Positions 11,191-25,239 of a stretch of DNA of 64,000 nt are shown piece by piece. The notes under the pieces were generated by a model that did not search any database, was not told the origin of the DNA, and saw nothing but the letters and a program-made list of their open reading frames with translations. This DNA is from Vanessa cardui (lineage: Eukaryota > Arthropoda > Insecta > Lepidoptera > Nymphalidae), in the NCBI RefSeq assembly GCF_905220365.1, contig NC_061140.1:2501-66500 (forward strand). Direction: 5' to 3'. Position numbers and translations under genes: made by a program. Each line of letters starts with the position of its first letter. Position 1 is the stretch's first letter.

Positions 11191-11505
11191 TTGACTGTTG
11201 CTTCTCAATACATATTTTGTAATGTTTTGTATGTACGGAAAAATATTAATGTTTTTATGAGAAAATGTGATTCTCATAACATTGGTACAAGGAACAAACA
11301 CAATCTTGTTACTCCTGTTACTCGACTGCATAGAGTCAGTAACTCTTTTGTGGGGCAATGTATACGCTTCTACAACAGGATCCCAGAAAGCGCTCAAAAT
11401 GCTTCTCTTGCCAAATTAAAAAAAATTGTTAAGGAACGCTTGTGTGCAAAGGGTTACCATACCTCCTGGCTATTTCTAATCCTATACTACTATGTTTCTT
11501 ATTAA
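11191..11505 (+). pseudogene. Retrotransposon C-terminal fragment
   Basis: 104 codons ending shortly before the element's 3' tail. HNIGTRNKHNLVTPVTRLHR and QCIRFYNRIPESAQNASLAK are typical of the ORF2 C-terminus of lepidopteran jockey/CR1-like elements. It is separated from the reverse transcriptase part by stops. Confidence 0.75.
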
Positions 11506-12004
11506 TTTGACAAAAAAAAATGACCCGCTGAGTTTCTTTCGCCGGTTCTTCTCTGGTCAGGGTGTTCCTTTTTCCGAATCGGTGGTAGTGTTTATTTGAC
11601 AATCAATAAGTAAGTGTAATGCTTCTATATTGAATAAAGGAATTTGAGTTTGAGTTAATACCTTTAAAAATGTAAATGTATGTAAATAAAGTGACACTGC
11701 TGAAAAACTTCTATATTAACAAGGGAAAGAAATGTATCGTCCAACAACATAAACCAATCTTGCGCGAACTAAGATTAGAGTACAACGCCACCTAGTCGTC
11801 GGCACTACAAACCGTGTTTATTATGTTATGTTATATTGTGTATGTATAGGTTTATGATATATATATATATATGATATGATTAAGTATAATAGGACTTATA
11901 AGCAGAACTGTGCTGCACCCTAGAAGTTCATGAGCGCTATCTAGTGCCAGTTCGTTGAACTACAATTTACCATACTAACACGAAGAGTCACGAACACGAA
12001 GAGG

Positions 12005-12310
12005 ATGCCAAGATGGCCTATTGGTTAGGCTGCATGCATCCTAACCGATGATCGCTGGTTCAAACCCAGGAAAGCATCGCTGAATATTCATGTGCTTTAT
12101 TTTTGTTCATAATTCATATCGTGCTCGGCGGTGAAGGAAAACATCGTTAGGAAACCTGTAGGTGTCTAATTTCATAGAATTCTGCCACATATGTATTCCA
12201 CCAACTCGCATTGGAACAGCGTGGTGGAATATGTTCCAAACCTTCTCAAGGGGAGAGGAGACCAGAAGTGGAAAATTTACGGGCTCATGATGTTGATATT
12301 AATAAAATAA
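12005..12310 (+). mobile_element. Metulj-like tRNA-derived SINE (plus)
   Basis: It starts with a tRNA-like head (GATGGCCTATTGGTTAGG, then box B GGTTCAAACCC near 12058), passes through the conserved body CGGTGAAGGAAAACATCGTTAGG and GCGTGGTGGAATATGTTCC, and ends in an A/T-rich tail near 12300-12320. Three other copies or partial copies lie at 27645, 30907 and about 42200. Confidence 0.85.
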
Positions 12311-12359
12311 AATAAAAATTAACACGATAAAACATTCATAACTTTTCTACGTTTAAACT

Positions 12360-13125
12360 TTTATTAAATGAGACAAATAAATAAAACGCCATTAACCGGA
12401 ATAATTTATTGGAAACACAATAGATTGTACATCACGTTCGCAACGCGTAAGTCGCGCGCCGCCGCGCACCCCCCGCGCGCCGCCCCCGCGCCTGCCCCGC
12501 GGCGCCCGGCGGCCGGCGCGCGGCGCGTTCGCACTGAGCATTATTACTTACAAGTTATAGATTTATTCCTCGGAATTCGATAATTTACAAACATTTACAT
12601 TCCAGTTTTGTTAAATATCCTCTAAAAACAAAAAGCTCTACACGCACTTACAAAATTAAATTCGAAAAAACGTTAGTGGCCGCGCGGGTCACCGGGTCGG
12701 CTTCTCTCGATCGAACTGAATCGAAGTTAAGCTTCTGTACAGGAGACCGCCGGCGCGCCGAGACCTCGCGCGGCCGTCGGGGAGTTGGCGAGTAATTTTA
12801 ATTGTATATACATACACAAATCTTACATAGGCTAAGAAAATATACACAGGCAGAAATAATGGTAGGTAATAAAAGCATTAGTATATTAAAATAACTACTT
12901 TCGTGTCGAGTAAAGATTATAATATTAACTTAAATAAAATTTGAATAGAAATTATGAATGTACAAGTGTCGCGAGTCGCGGACACGTCGGCGGTCGGCAC
13001 TCGCGGATCGCATATTTCAACTAAATAACAAACAACTTTTTGGTAAACTCGTTACAAACTTAAAATCTCGCGAGTAGCGGCGGCGGCGCTCAGCCGCGGC
13101 TCCCTGCGCGCACTGTGGGACGCGC
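12360..13125 (-). other. Bsg: Probable basigin 3' UTR with a GC-rich island
   Basis: Minus-strand sequence after the basigin stop, with a possible AATAAA signal at 12360-12365. A dense GC island at 12445-12530 and another GC-rich stretch around 12680-12790 stand out from AT-rich flanks. The transcript end is inferred. Confidence 0.45.
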
Positions 13126-16100
13126 TTACGACTTCTTCCTGCAACACAACGGGACCTCGTCAGTGGGAGCGGGCGGCTAAAGGCTCGGGAGGAGGGGGGC
13201 GGAGAGGGGTTGATACTCACTGGTCGTGGTTGTCGGTGTCCGAGTCGTCGAGCTCGGGCTTGGTGCGGCGCTTCTCGTAGACGAGGATGATGGCGCAGAG
13301 CACGAAGACCTCGGCGCAGATGCCGAGGAAGGGCCAGAGCGCGGCGTACATGTCCTTGACGCGCAGCGTGGTGACGGCCGGCGCCAGCGCGCCCGGCGCG
13401 CCGCAGCGGTAGCGGCCCGCGTCGGAGCGCTGCGCCTCGTCCAGCAGCAGCACGCCGTCGGGCACGCCCTGCTCGCTGTCGGCCAGCGAGGCGCGCGAGC
13501 CGAGCACCTCGGCGGCGTCCGTGTAGTTGGCGTCGGGCTCGCTGGCGTTGGTGTAGCCCCAGGTGACGCGCGCGTACGGCTTGCCCACGACCTTGCACAC
13601 GAGCTTGAGCTTCTGGCCCTCGACGACGTTGGTGTTGGCGGGCAGCTTGAGGTGCGGGCGGCCGCGCACGGCCCAGCGCTGCTCGCGCGCGGCGCCGGCG
13701 AGCGCGCACGAGTAGTTGCCGAAGTCGTCCTCGTAGGCGCGCGCCACGCGGAACTCGGCGCCGCCGCGCTCCAGCTGGTAGCGCTCCTTCAGCTCCCACA
13801 CCTGCTCGATGGCGGTCTCGTTCTTCTTCCTGCAAAGGCCGTCGGCGTCACGTCACACGCATTACACGCATTACGCAGCGCCGCTGCGGTGTTTGCGTCA
13901 ATTACAACACACGGAAACGGTTCATTACTGCGTCTGTGCGTCACTCGTTATCTAAATATAAAATTAAGATAATTTATACGTCTGACCCTCGAAATATTTA
14001 CTCTGTTAACTGATAATGATAAATATATATTCATTACGCGTTGAAACCAACATTTATAGAAAAATATATTTTTAAGATAAATAAGAAACTGACAATGAGT
14101 TAATCGTTTACAGTTTTATTATCAACCTTAACATAATATTTGAACTCGTATCACTATATAGCAGAAAACAAAGCCGATTCCCGCTACTGTCCTTGTGTAT
14201 GCTTAGATCTTTGAAACCAGGCAACGGATTTTGATGCAGTGTTTTTTAATAGATATATGTTTAAATTTTAAATTAATAAAAGAATACTACAGTATTGTAC
14301 CTCTTTGTCAATATCTCATGAGAGGTCCAACATTGAAGTCGCTCTCGAGACTTACCAAACGTAGGCGAGACTGTTGTCATTGGGCAGCTGGCAGTGAAGG
14401 GAGAAGTTACCCCTCACGTCGTACAGCAGCTCGGGCAGGTCCTCGCTGGGGGCGGCGGCGGAGGCGGGCGCGGAGGCGGGCGCGGGCGCGGTGACGGGCG
14501 CGGGCGCGTCGCCTGCAACACGCGCACACGTCACTCTCTGCCGCCAGTGACTCCACGTCCCGTGTGTTGGGCACGTGAGGCCGACGGCGAACACTTGAAT
14601 GTGCTCGCGAATGCTGAATCTGGATATCCTACTTTAGTGATATGATACACTGTGCTAAGGATGATCAAACATCCGGGCTTCATACACCCGAAATGGATCA
14701 TATCTCATCTCATCATATGGATATCTCAATGATGGCGGCCGAGCTCTACACCGAGCGCGCGCGTAGCACACACTGTGTATCAAATAGATCCACTTGTATA
14801 CTAATACTACGAACACGATATATTCCTTACACCATGCATCATATTCCTCTACGATACAATTATTTCAAGAACGCCAATTAGATACGCAACCCTCGACGCA
14901 GGAGGCACGTAAGCTGCCCCCTGTGTCAATGGTCACACGGCATTACGAGGATTTCAAACCATCGAAAGTCTCTAAACGTTTGATTTCTCATAAATATTGA
15001 TTTGTTTATATATCGCAAGTATATTCCCAAATCAAAAGAAAAAATAATGACCTCTTACACAGAACATTCGTTATTAGTAAGTCAGTTAGTGTTAAAGTAG
15101 TGCATTAAAAACAAATCAATATTTCATTTGTGTCTTAGTTAATTGCTGGGACTGTCGAATCGTACTTTGGAGACCGCGTCTCGCTCAGAGCGCTTCAGAT
15201 TCGACAGCCAGCTGCTAACAAGCATCGTTATCAAATATTGCTTAGATTACAGTTGCCCGGGCAGCGTAGTTATGAAGCTAACATACATACATTTCCTACT
15301 GTTAAACTAATATATCTACCTCTTAGTCTCATTGCGCATAACTTTCTAGAATATTAAAATATTAAATAAGAATTATCTACTGGAAATAAAATGATAATTT
15401 ATGAAAGGCGATAACAAATACATAATCTAGGGTACATGTAAAGTGAAATATTTATGTCCTAAAATACAGCAACATGAATTATTATTCCGCGCATACTTTG
15501 GCTTCGATAATAATACGCTTTATAGCAAATTACTTTAATCGAAGATACGAAGCGAAGCTAATCTTCGTCGATTGTAGCGCGCTGTAGATGATAGTGCGGC
15601 CAAGTAGGTACATGTGCGGCGTTCACGTAAAACGAGGGCGACGCGATAGTCGCGATTGGCAACGCGTCGCAATGCGTAATCAATGAATAAGATATTTTGA
15701 AGAAAGATAAAAATACTCGTTTTCAAGATTAATGCAGATAATAATTAAGCAATTGAAGGTGAGGCGCACTTTATGAAAGGTGTCGCTCTGAAATGGCTCC
15801 ACTCGTCTCGGCCTTCCGTATGGCATCGATCGACCTCGTCCTGCTTCGTGTCAGCGCCGATAGTTAACGACCGGCGGCAGCGACCGCATCTATCTCCACG
15901 GCATACGTGTTAGAGTCGCGCGAAGACCTCGTATTGATATTCAGTTACACTTAATTCCTATTATTAAGTATTTACATCGAGTTATTAAAACATACATACA
16001 CGGTAATACCAAAACGAATGAACAACAAGAGGTAGTATTAAGAGAATTGAGAAGGTGTTTAAAGATTACAAATAAAATTGGTTAAGATAGTGACAGACAC

Positions 16101-18500
16101 GCACACACAGGTAAGTAAAGACGGCACGCCTCGCGCGCATTGTGTCGCGTCTCGATCTGCCTTGTATAGATATAATAACGAAACATTCAAATATAGAACC
16201 AACGAATACATCGACCACCTAATGAGAAAAGCACTACGACTAATTACGAAAAAAATATTGGCTCTAACGGGCAGCAGTCGCACTAATGCGTCAACGATAC
16301 AGACGGTACGCCAACTGACTACAGTTCCATACGCCAAACTACAGAAGAAACAATATGTCCGACGGTGGTCGCAAATCGAAATCTAGCTACATAATGCCGA
16401 TCCGTCCGACCCCGGCTCGGGCGCGAGGCGCCGGAGCCGGAGCCGGGCGGCGCGCACGAGCACGAGCAGCAAAGCGGCGGAGACGGTGCGGTGAGGAGCG
16501 GCATGCGGCGGTACCGGCGGCGGGCAGCACCACGACGCGCACGCGGTGGTCGCGCTCGCGGCTGCACGTGTACAGGCCGGCGTGGTGCGCGCGCGCGGCC
16601 GGGGCGCGCAGGCGCGCCGCCAGCCGCGCGTCCGAGGCGGGCGCTTCGGGCGCCGCGCGCAGGTCCGGCGGCGGCGCGCCGCCGTCCCGGCGCCACTCGG
16701 CGCGCTGCTCGGGCCGCAGCCGACACTCCACCGTCAGCGGCGCGCCGGCCGCCACCGTGACGCGGCTCTCCTCGCCGGCCGCCTCCGTCTCTGCGCACGA
16801 TGCTCTCTCGCTACTGTCACGCTCCCCATACACGCGTATGCGTTTACCTTCCTATGCACGCATTTCTCACTCGTTTCGCGTGAGGAGCTCCTTTCGATCG
16901 GTCGTATGAACTCTATCGATCTACTATCGACAGTCGTTTGTTTTTACTTGTCGGATATTTACCTCATTGACAATAAACGATTATTCAGAACGGTTTAATT
17001 GCATTCGACGATGCCTTGTCCTCCTTTCATTAATAATAATTAGATAGAGTACAATTGGTAGCGACTGTTATTTTCATACAGTTAACAGTTCCTTTTATAA
17101 ACCTACAATTCATTACAACGCTTCTTAGGAATAATATTGAAATATCCTATGAAATGGCAGACAGGTTGCAATAACATTTTAAGTATAATATGACAGTATA
17201 TAGCCGTAGCAAAACAACTTTGTTACATAGTATGTATAACAATTAAACCAAGATCATAACATATTTAATTCAAAGATATTAACATGTAGTTATTTGTGTT
17301 TCATGTGTTTTTTTTTATTTCAATCAGAAAAATGATCTAGCGATCTTTGAGTGTATAGATTTTTATTTATATATATTGTAACAATTACTTTCACTACATT
17401 TCAATATGAATCATATCACTTGCAACTACATTTCATTTTCTATTAATTTTATTTGATCAACATTATTATTAATGTACAATGTACTTCTTGTTTTGAAGTC
17501 GCAAAATTCTGAAGGTGAATGTGATAAACAACAAAGGGAAAGTCCCAGTAATGGGAGCCTCATGCAGACAAGAGCAAAGCTAACAAATAAAGCCAGTTGC
17601 GGTATTTGTTAAGACTTTGATACACAAAAGATAATGCTATCTCTCTATCAGAAAAGATAATAACATGCGCAGATTTACACTAAAAATTGATGCCTATCTG
17701 TAGCTGCAGTAACAAATGAAACAATTCTGTCACATGAACTTAACTTGATGTTCCTTGATGTTCCATAGCATCTGTCGACCCCTCTGTCGGGAGAATTTCT
17801 TACTTCGAGATAATAATGTTATATAACAGGGTTTACTTGAAATCAAGTTAAAGTTCTTTTATCAATTGGTCATAAAAATTGTAACGAATCCATTAAAGAC
17901 AATTATCTAAAAAAAATCTTCATTTTTAGTCTTATTGATTTTTTTAGCATAAAAATAACATTCAAGAAATTAATTTATGTTAATTTAATAACCTCTGTGA
18001 ATCAACTTTTGCTCTCAAATACACCAGTTTGTCTTTAACACTATTTTATTTTCTATAGACAGATATAAATTAATATATTGATGAATGGAATGTGATCATT
18101 TGCTGACACATAATTTAAAATCATGTTTTACTTTCAACTGCTTACATTTATTAAAATAATATAAAAAATATATGTCAGATCTAAGGTTTCGCTAATGGAG
18201 TGGGATAAGGTCGTTGCATGGTCTTATAAAAATTGGAGTAATTTAATAACATGAGAAAAGCAATACTACTCATGACATCACCCAACAGTCCAACACCTTC
18301 AACTAGGGCATAATTTCATTGACCTACAAAATACTTCGACATGCAATTAACTCTGTAACGATCATCATTTATCTAGGATTATTATAATAAATTATGATTA
18401 AAATGATAAAATTAATTTATTACTTACTTTGTGCTTTTGATGGAATTACACTTGCTAAAAATAGAATTGCCAGAGGCACACAAAACGCAGTCCGACCCAT
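13126..18500 (-). CDS. Bsg: Basigin / neuroplastin-family immunoglobulin protein (5 coding exons)
   Basis: Coding exons in order: 18500-18428, 16790-16515, 14512-14356, 13829-13221, 13138-13126; phases join exactly and give 375 residues. Exon 1 encodes a signal peptide (MGRTAFCVPLAILFLASVIP). Three Ig-like domains follow: one in exon 2 (cysteines in LTVECRL and LYTCSRE), one across exons 3-4 (LHCQLP to YSCALAG) and one in exon 4 (LKLVCKVVG to YRCGAPG). The transmembrane segment, near residues 332-353, is LWPFLGICAEVFVLCAIILV with the intramembrane glutamate that marks basigins; a short acidic cytoplasmic tail follows. Basigin is a cell-surface chaperone and partner of monocarboxylate transporters and integrins; that role is family knowledge. 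At 13221 the splice donor GTGAGT overlaps CAG TGA, so retaining the last intron stops after Q, whereas splicing adds KKS. The three-domain form resembles the long isoform of vertebrates. Confidence 0.92.
15145..15213. other. 69-nt imperfect hairpin in a basigin intron
   Basis: Outer arms GCTGG-GA-CTGTCGAATC and GATTCGACAGCCAGC pair over 15 bp with a 2-nt bulge; inside is a smaller GAGAC/GTCTC stem. Size and two-tier shape are like a small structured RNA precursor. It lies in the intron between coding exons 2 and 3. Confidence 0.5.
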
Positions 18501-20243
18501 TGCTGACAGTAGTGTGATCTTCTCTCGCTTCTGTGAGATTAAAAACTAGTAACCCGACTGTAATCGAATACAGTCAGGACAATAAAACTCAATTTATTGT
18601 GCCCACCCAAGAACAATGGTGCGCAAAATGGCGCAGAATTCTATCCTTTTGAAACAGTCACTGTCAAACGTCATTTATACGAGTGAGTCAATCTGTTATC
18701 GAGGCCATTACAATGTTGTCAGATCCTAAAATACTACAAGTTTACAACAAATTATTAGTAGATTTTTCTTGCTGGTAAGCTAGATTTTTGAACGCTCATA
18801 TAACAAAAACGTTTCTTTTTTACCCGAAGTAATGTTAAAAAGCGAAATTAAAGTACATCATTAAACGGTGTCTGTCTTGATGTAGCAGTTACGACGGTGT
18901 ATTTAGGAATATAAATGGATTCTCTACTTCAGTGGAGTCTTCATTTGTCGCCCCCGACAGAAAGACAACTAACTGATATTGATACCGCTCGTCTTGTATA
19001 TTTTAGTTATTTTATAGTATTATGTCATCATCATGGGAAAAAAGTCCAGTCAACATAAGAAATATACTTATATTATTTTAGCTGCACTTGGTAAACCTTA
19101 TCCATAAGACAGCTTTGAACAAGGACACCCATACAACCTCGGAAAGCAGTATGCGAAACTGAGCGCTATCATGTTAGCCAGCACCGAGAGAATACCGGAG
19201 CTCCGTCTCCACCAACATTTAAGTCATCATTCAGAGTATGATCTAGGTATTTCAGACCTTTAACAATCGGAACTCGGCCGATCGATTTAATAATAGTGGC
19301 GTCACTAACAAGCTTCAAAAATGAGCAATTCTGTTTTAACTTTGTATTTGATTCTATGTCGTTTAGTAATCCACCAGTACTTATAAAAAGCCCGGGTTGA
19401 CTAATGTTAGTTATTGATTAATTATATCAGACTGCGACCTAAATATGGTACTTAGTTTGTTTGGTGTTTAAATAATTTAACATGTTTTTTCACTTTTATC
19501 AGCACAGGTACCACCGAACAGCTTTAAAACAGAAAACGCAATGGTTGACAATTTTCTGCCTACTATTTCACTGTGCTAGGCCCTGGAACTTGTGTGATTT
19601 TATTCTGCGTATAGTACAGTAGATCGTCTTGTTATTATCGGCTACCTAATAAACGTTCGTGTTTGTGCTGTTGATCGTAGAGCAATTCCCTCGTCGCGTT
19701 GAGAGCTATATATCATTATTCATTCTAGGATGGAGTATCCAAGATACTCATTACATTTGCCATTGCCATAAAATTCGTCGGAACTGAGTCGACATGTAAA
19801 ATTTAAATCTGTAGGATAATTAGTGCAAATGGAGCAACATAAATAGCAAGATTTGTTTCCACTCACCGGGGGACTTAACAAGTAAGTATGGATGGATGGA
19901 AGGTAAGGTAAGCCGACGTTATGGCGCAACTAGCCACACGGCAACGACGTCTAAATGCATTTTACTGGTTATTTAATCATTAATAAGCGGCTACACATGT
20001 ACAGGCTTGTACGTAGTAGGAGTTGTCGTTGCAAATAAAACAAGAAGTCAACATTGAATTTATTGATAGAAGGCGGGGTCACACCACGCAGGGTACTTTT
20101 CCATTTAAAATATAAGTTATAACATAGATTCTCACTAACATCTTTATTTTCAACGTTACAATAGTTTTGAATTAACATAATGTTCCACGAGTGAGTGGCA
20201 GTACTAATTAAAATTTCAGTCAAGTCAAAACGAAGTCGCGTGC
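18501..20243. other. Intergenic region between basigin and Gbeta5
   Basis: Contains the basigin promoter side (18501-18720), a short scrap of jockey/CR1-like coding sequence near 18970-19025 on the plus strand (DTARLVYFSY), and the Gbeta5 3' UTR on the minus strand with a possible AATAAA at 20064-20059. No further gene is supported. Confidence 0.5.
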
Positions 20244-23200
20244 TCAGGCCCAGACGCGCAGCGTGGCGTCCCACGAGGCCGTGGCCAGCGCCGTGCCGTC
20301 GGGCGCCAGCTGCACGCGCGCCACGCGGTGCTCGTGGCCGCACAGCACGCACACGCGCGCGGCGCGCAGCGCGTCCCACGCGCACGCCGTGTAGTCGCTG
20401 TAGCCCGCGAACAGCAGCCGCCCGCTCAGCGACCACTCCACCGAGTTGACGCCGAAGATGACGCTGTCCTTGCCGTAGCGCGCCACCTCGCGGTCGGCGC
20501 GCAGGTCGAACAGGCGGCAGCACGAGTCGTCGGAGCCCGACGCCAGCGAGTCGCCCGCCGGGTGGTAGCGCACGCTGTTCACGTCCGACAGGTGCGTGTC
20601 GAAGGCCTGCACGGCGTGGCCGGAGCGCATGTCCCACACCAGCACGGCGCGGTCGCAGCCGCCCGACACGAACGTGTCGCCCATGTCGGTGGGCGCCAGG
20701 TCCAGCGCCATCACGTCCGCCGCGTGCGCCTGGAAGCTCTGCAGCAGCTGCCCCGACTCCACGTCCCAGAGCGCGCACGTGCCGTCGCCGCCGCCCGTGA
20801 GGATCTGCCGGTCGGTGTTGGGGAAGAGGCAGGCCGACATGTACGAGGTGTGCGTGGCCACGGTGCGCTTGCGGGCGGCCGGCTCGTCCTCGCCGGCGCC
20901 GCCCAGCGGGAACACCGTCACCTTGTTGTCGAGGCCCCTAAAAATTATGACATATCTAGTAAGAGAAGTGAGCATATATATCTATATTTATTAACTTCTG
21001 ATATTATTGTTCGTGGGTAATGAGTTGTTCGGTTCAGAGTTTCTAAAAATAAAAAAACATATAATATGGTACTGTGATATAAAATAAGAATGCTGATGAT
21101 ATATTTCTGCCTGGAAATAATGCCTGAGTGTCAGATACTAAAATTTTGAGAATCCCACGCGAGACATTTTAGATTTATCATGTCTTCTTAGGCTCCTGTC
21201 TTCTAGGCTTTATAGGCTCCAATTAAGAGCACTCTAAGCTATGGTTCCCACTCTAAGATTCGTCTGGTCCAGTGTCTATCGGTCCTTATACATGATCAGT
21301 CAGCTAATCGTGCAGTAGCTTCAATTTTTCCATATAATCTCGTTCAGGTTGTATCCCTCAAAGACACCTCAACCTCTATTGTGTTTGGTGTTCTCTTGAA
21401 AATGTATGTCAAATGTAAATCAGGAAATTAGAAAGTATCCTGTACTTCACGTTAACTTTGATTTCGTATTTTATATTATTAAATGATAAAATCCGTTCCA
21501 ACCTAAACCTGAATGGCAATTCCGATATACTGTCCGTCTCGCCCCTCTGCACAGTTGACTCGCTTGTAAGAAGACTTTATTGTAAACGATAATCCGATTT
21601 AGATTTTATTCGAGTTGACAACGTTGATCTCTTTCCTTGTCACGTGATAGATTATCCACTAGGCCCAACCCTTCTGAGCCTTCGTTTGAAGTAAAGCATT
21701 GATCAACAACTTCTACATCGAGAGGAAATGTACCGGAATTGGGGCGCTGCAATTTCTGCAGCCTGCGCCCTGCGGGCCGACCATCGACTCGCCATTTACT
21801 TACGATATACGACTCTTTTGTCATCAAACTCTGCTCCAATATTCCTATAAATTACACAAATCATTCATAAAGAGGATCACTGACAAATAGGTAGTGACCA
21901 AATAATACATGGCTTCCGCAGTTTTAATGTTAGCGTAACAAAATTACACTCAATATTGCTATCATGGACTCTAATTTTTATTTTGAGTACATTTCATGAT
22001 CAAATGATATAAAATATCATATTATACCTCACACTTTGGAGAATATGTTTTTTCATTAAACACAAGATCAATTATAATCCAGATACATTATGTGATATAA
22101 TATTTTTCTCTCGTCATTCCCAGTCCCGGATCGGTTCATTTCACATTTCTTTTTCTGCGTTACTGTTGCATTTTTTGAATATCAGTTGTCCCTTGTCAGT
22201 CATTGGTGTTGTCACAACTCCCAATAGATTTATCCTATGCCGCTATATGATGCTGCATTTATTGCTATAGCAATACTTCTCTTCCTGTGTGTGCATTTGC
22301 ATTTCAATTTTTCACTTTATTATTTGTATCCTATACTTTTTCGTTCGTAAACGTAAAGCAGCTGTAGGGCAAGTTAGCGAAAGCCCGTCTGGGTAGGTAC
22401 CATCCCCACATCAGACATTCTTCCGCCAAAGGCTCAGATACTCAGTCAATACTAAATATTGCTTGAATACACATTTGTGGTCCGGTTTGCAAGATGAGTG
22501 AGCCAGTGTAACTAGCTCTGTCACAAGGGACATAGGTGTGGTGTGAGGAACTTTAATTATTTCATGCAGCGCCGACGCCTATCAGCGGCTGCGACCAGCT
22601 GCCCGTGTGGTCTGTTTGCAAGTCCATCAACTTGTTGCATAAAACATAAAGTGTCTACTTACAATTACACTTCATGAAGCTGCTGAAGTTGTTCCGACTA
22701 ATAAAATATATAAATAATTAGAACAAAGTAAAGAAAGTTTCGCATTCTGTCACAAACAGCGATCCGTAAGTGAAGCTTTTATGGTGCTTCCTGATGACAT
22801 ATATGATATACTTATATGTTCTGTTAAGGCATTTCACCGGCTTACAGAAACCTGTGTCTCATTGTCTCTCTTGCATCTCAGAAAATAAAGATTGTTGTTA
22901 CAATCAAATAAAATATTAAGCGATTAATGTCAATTGCCCGCATGTCAAGTAACATTTATTGCATTTTATTTTTAACCGACTTCAAAACGGAGGAGCAATT
23001 CGTCTGTATTTCTTTTTTTTTTTTTGTTTGAAAGGTAGTGTTTCCCGTGGGGTCATTTCAATTTTATCCTGTTCTGATGATGGTATCCCTAAACGAAAAT
23101 ATCCCTAAATGAAAACGATATAAGTCTTAAATTTGCATTATGTATGTCAATAAATAGGTGAATAACTCAAAATTGTGCGAACCAATTTTGATATCAGATT

Positions 23201-25193
23201 TTTATAAAGGATATACTTCAAGGGTACCTTGGTGAAAGTTTGGTAAGGTTCTGAGCATAGGATCCATGACAATGTAACGGAACGGAAGGGAACGGAACAA
23301 TTCCGAGGAGCACGTTAGCGATACTCGGTCGAATCTTTTATTTACATGTTATTTGGATATTTGAGTCACCTTCCGTAACGTGGTTATGTTCATGTAATTG
23401 TCATAGTCGAATATTATAATCAACTAACGACCCGCCACGGCTTCGCATGGGTGCAGTACTGATACTAAATATACTACAGAATTTGTTTATGTACGACATC
23501 ACATTGCAAACTTCTAAAATTGTCAGTGTTTCTTTACTATATTGTTCATGTATTATATACACAAACCTTCCCCTCGCATCACACTATCTATTAAAAAAAA
23601 CCGCATCTAAATCCGTTGCGTAGTTTTAAAGATATAGGGACAGAGAAAGCGACTTTGTTTTATATACTATGTTGTGATGGAACTCCTAAACGGCTCACAG
23701 TTGGGGTACGACATGGGGCAGAATTTCTTATTATCTTTAAACAAATTTTGTGTATGTGATGTGATGTCATCATAGTACAACATATATTAGCTCTTTTGCA
23801 AAGTTTTTTCACTGAGGTCGATTACAGCTCTTTCGAAGTTGGTACCTTGTAGTTTTTATGCCGCATGTATTAAAGCCGCATTTTCGAAAGTCTATTTTTG
23901 CTATTTACGATAACGAGAATACTTTGAGAAATATGTTTTTTTACAAATGACCGTTTATGCTGGGTCAATCAAGGGGCTCGTATCACTTCTTTCTTTTGAT
24001 TGTTGAGGCGTGCCCGTGGCTGACACCGGCTCCAAATATAACAATAATTATAACTACATTATATAATCGTAAATCGAAGACTTTTAAGTAGTCTAATATT
24101 TTTCATTTCATTTTACTTAGGAGGACTCTAAAAATATGTTAATACGCAATTATTTTTATTACTTTTTAGTGCACATTAATTTGTTTTAAAATAGTGTTTT
24201 GTTTGAAGTCGGTTTTTATTTTTGTTAAAATTTTTATTTATTGTATGTTTATTCAAATGTTACATACACTGCAATATACTCATTAAAAATTTAAAAGACA
24301 AGGGGATATTACTAACATATTGAAGAATATCAGTTTTTGAAATACTAGTAAAAGACAAATAAACTAATTTAGCTTAAATGTGAAGAAAATTGGTTGTTTA
24401 TTTAACTATAAGCTGCCTACCTCCCATAACTATTAAAAATATAATTTATTCAAGTTGAAGAGGAGAAACTCTGTAGTAACCCTTATCCAACAATTAAATA
24501 GTTTTGTTAAGCAATTAAAATTAAACTCATTTATGACATATCCTATCTGAAAGTCAGCAAGTACTAACTTCGTGGCTTCTTATCATCAATATAAACTCTT
24601 ATTAAATAAGTTACCTCATTTGTTGATGTTTTTTGAATTTATTAAGAGGCAATTACCCTGACCCGGGAAGGGTTTATTGTTATTATATAAGTTATATCTG
24701 GGGTATACTAAACTTGACATTAGAAGCTTACCCTAACCACCTACCTAATGTATTTATGTATTGACTCTGAGTAGCTACAGGTTATAACTACAGAATGTGG
24801 AACTCACCCTGCCGCAACCATGTTCCCTGATGGAGCGTAGGCGCAAGCCATGACCCAGGTACTGGGCATAGAAATTGTAAGCTCCTTTGTTGCAGTAAAT
24901 GCATCCCAAATTATCACCTTTCCATCCTAAGAACAAAGTTGCAAATATTTTTAACAAGACCATGCTATGAAATTACATTTTCTTGGAAAAACATTGAAAA
25001 ACAGTTAATATAATTAAATTCAATAAAGTAACAAAAATTAAGCAAATATAATGTTATTTAATACAAAATAAAAAAAAATCACAAAACTCAGTTATTTTAA
25101 AATTTAATTTATATAAATCACAGTTGTGTGATATATATACAAATACAGTAACAGGAAATAGAAATAATCTAGTAGGTACAACCAATTTGCTGC

Positions 25194-25239
<46 letters not shown>

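Larger units (their letters stand above)
10540..11655 (+). mobile_element. 5'-truncated, decayed jockey/CR1-like retrotransposon
   Basis: Plus-strand reverse transcriptase remnants in order: MGVPQGSILGPFLFLIYIND and LFADDTSLVF (10603-10818), DTARLVYFSYYHGIMSYG (about 11010-11060), and the C-terminal TRNKHNLVTPVTRLH and CIRFYNRIPES (11191-11505). It ends in a 3' region with GAATAAAGG and a short TTTGAG repeat tail (11632-11655). Internal stops (10816, 11180) and gaps show it is dead. A related 3' end fragment lies at about 44040-44180, and a short scrap resembling DTARLVYFSY lies at about 18970-19025. Confidence 0.82.

Noticed and set aside
21606..21839. 77-codon minus-strand frame in the Gbeta5 intron as a nested gene
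   Set aside because: No recognisable domain, no promoter or splice support, and it is near dispersed repeats.
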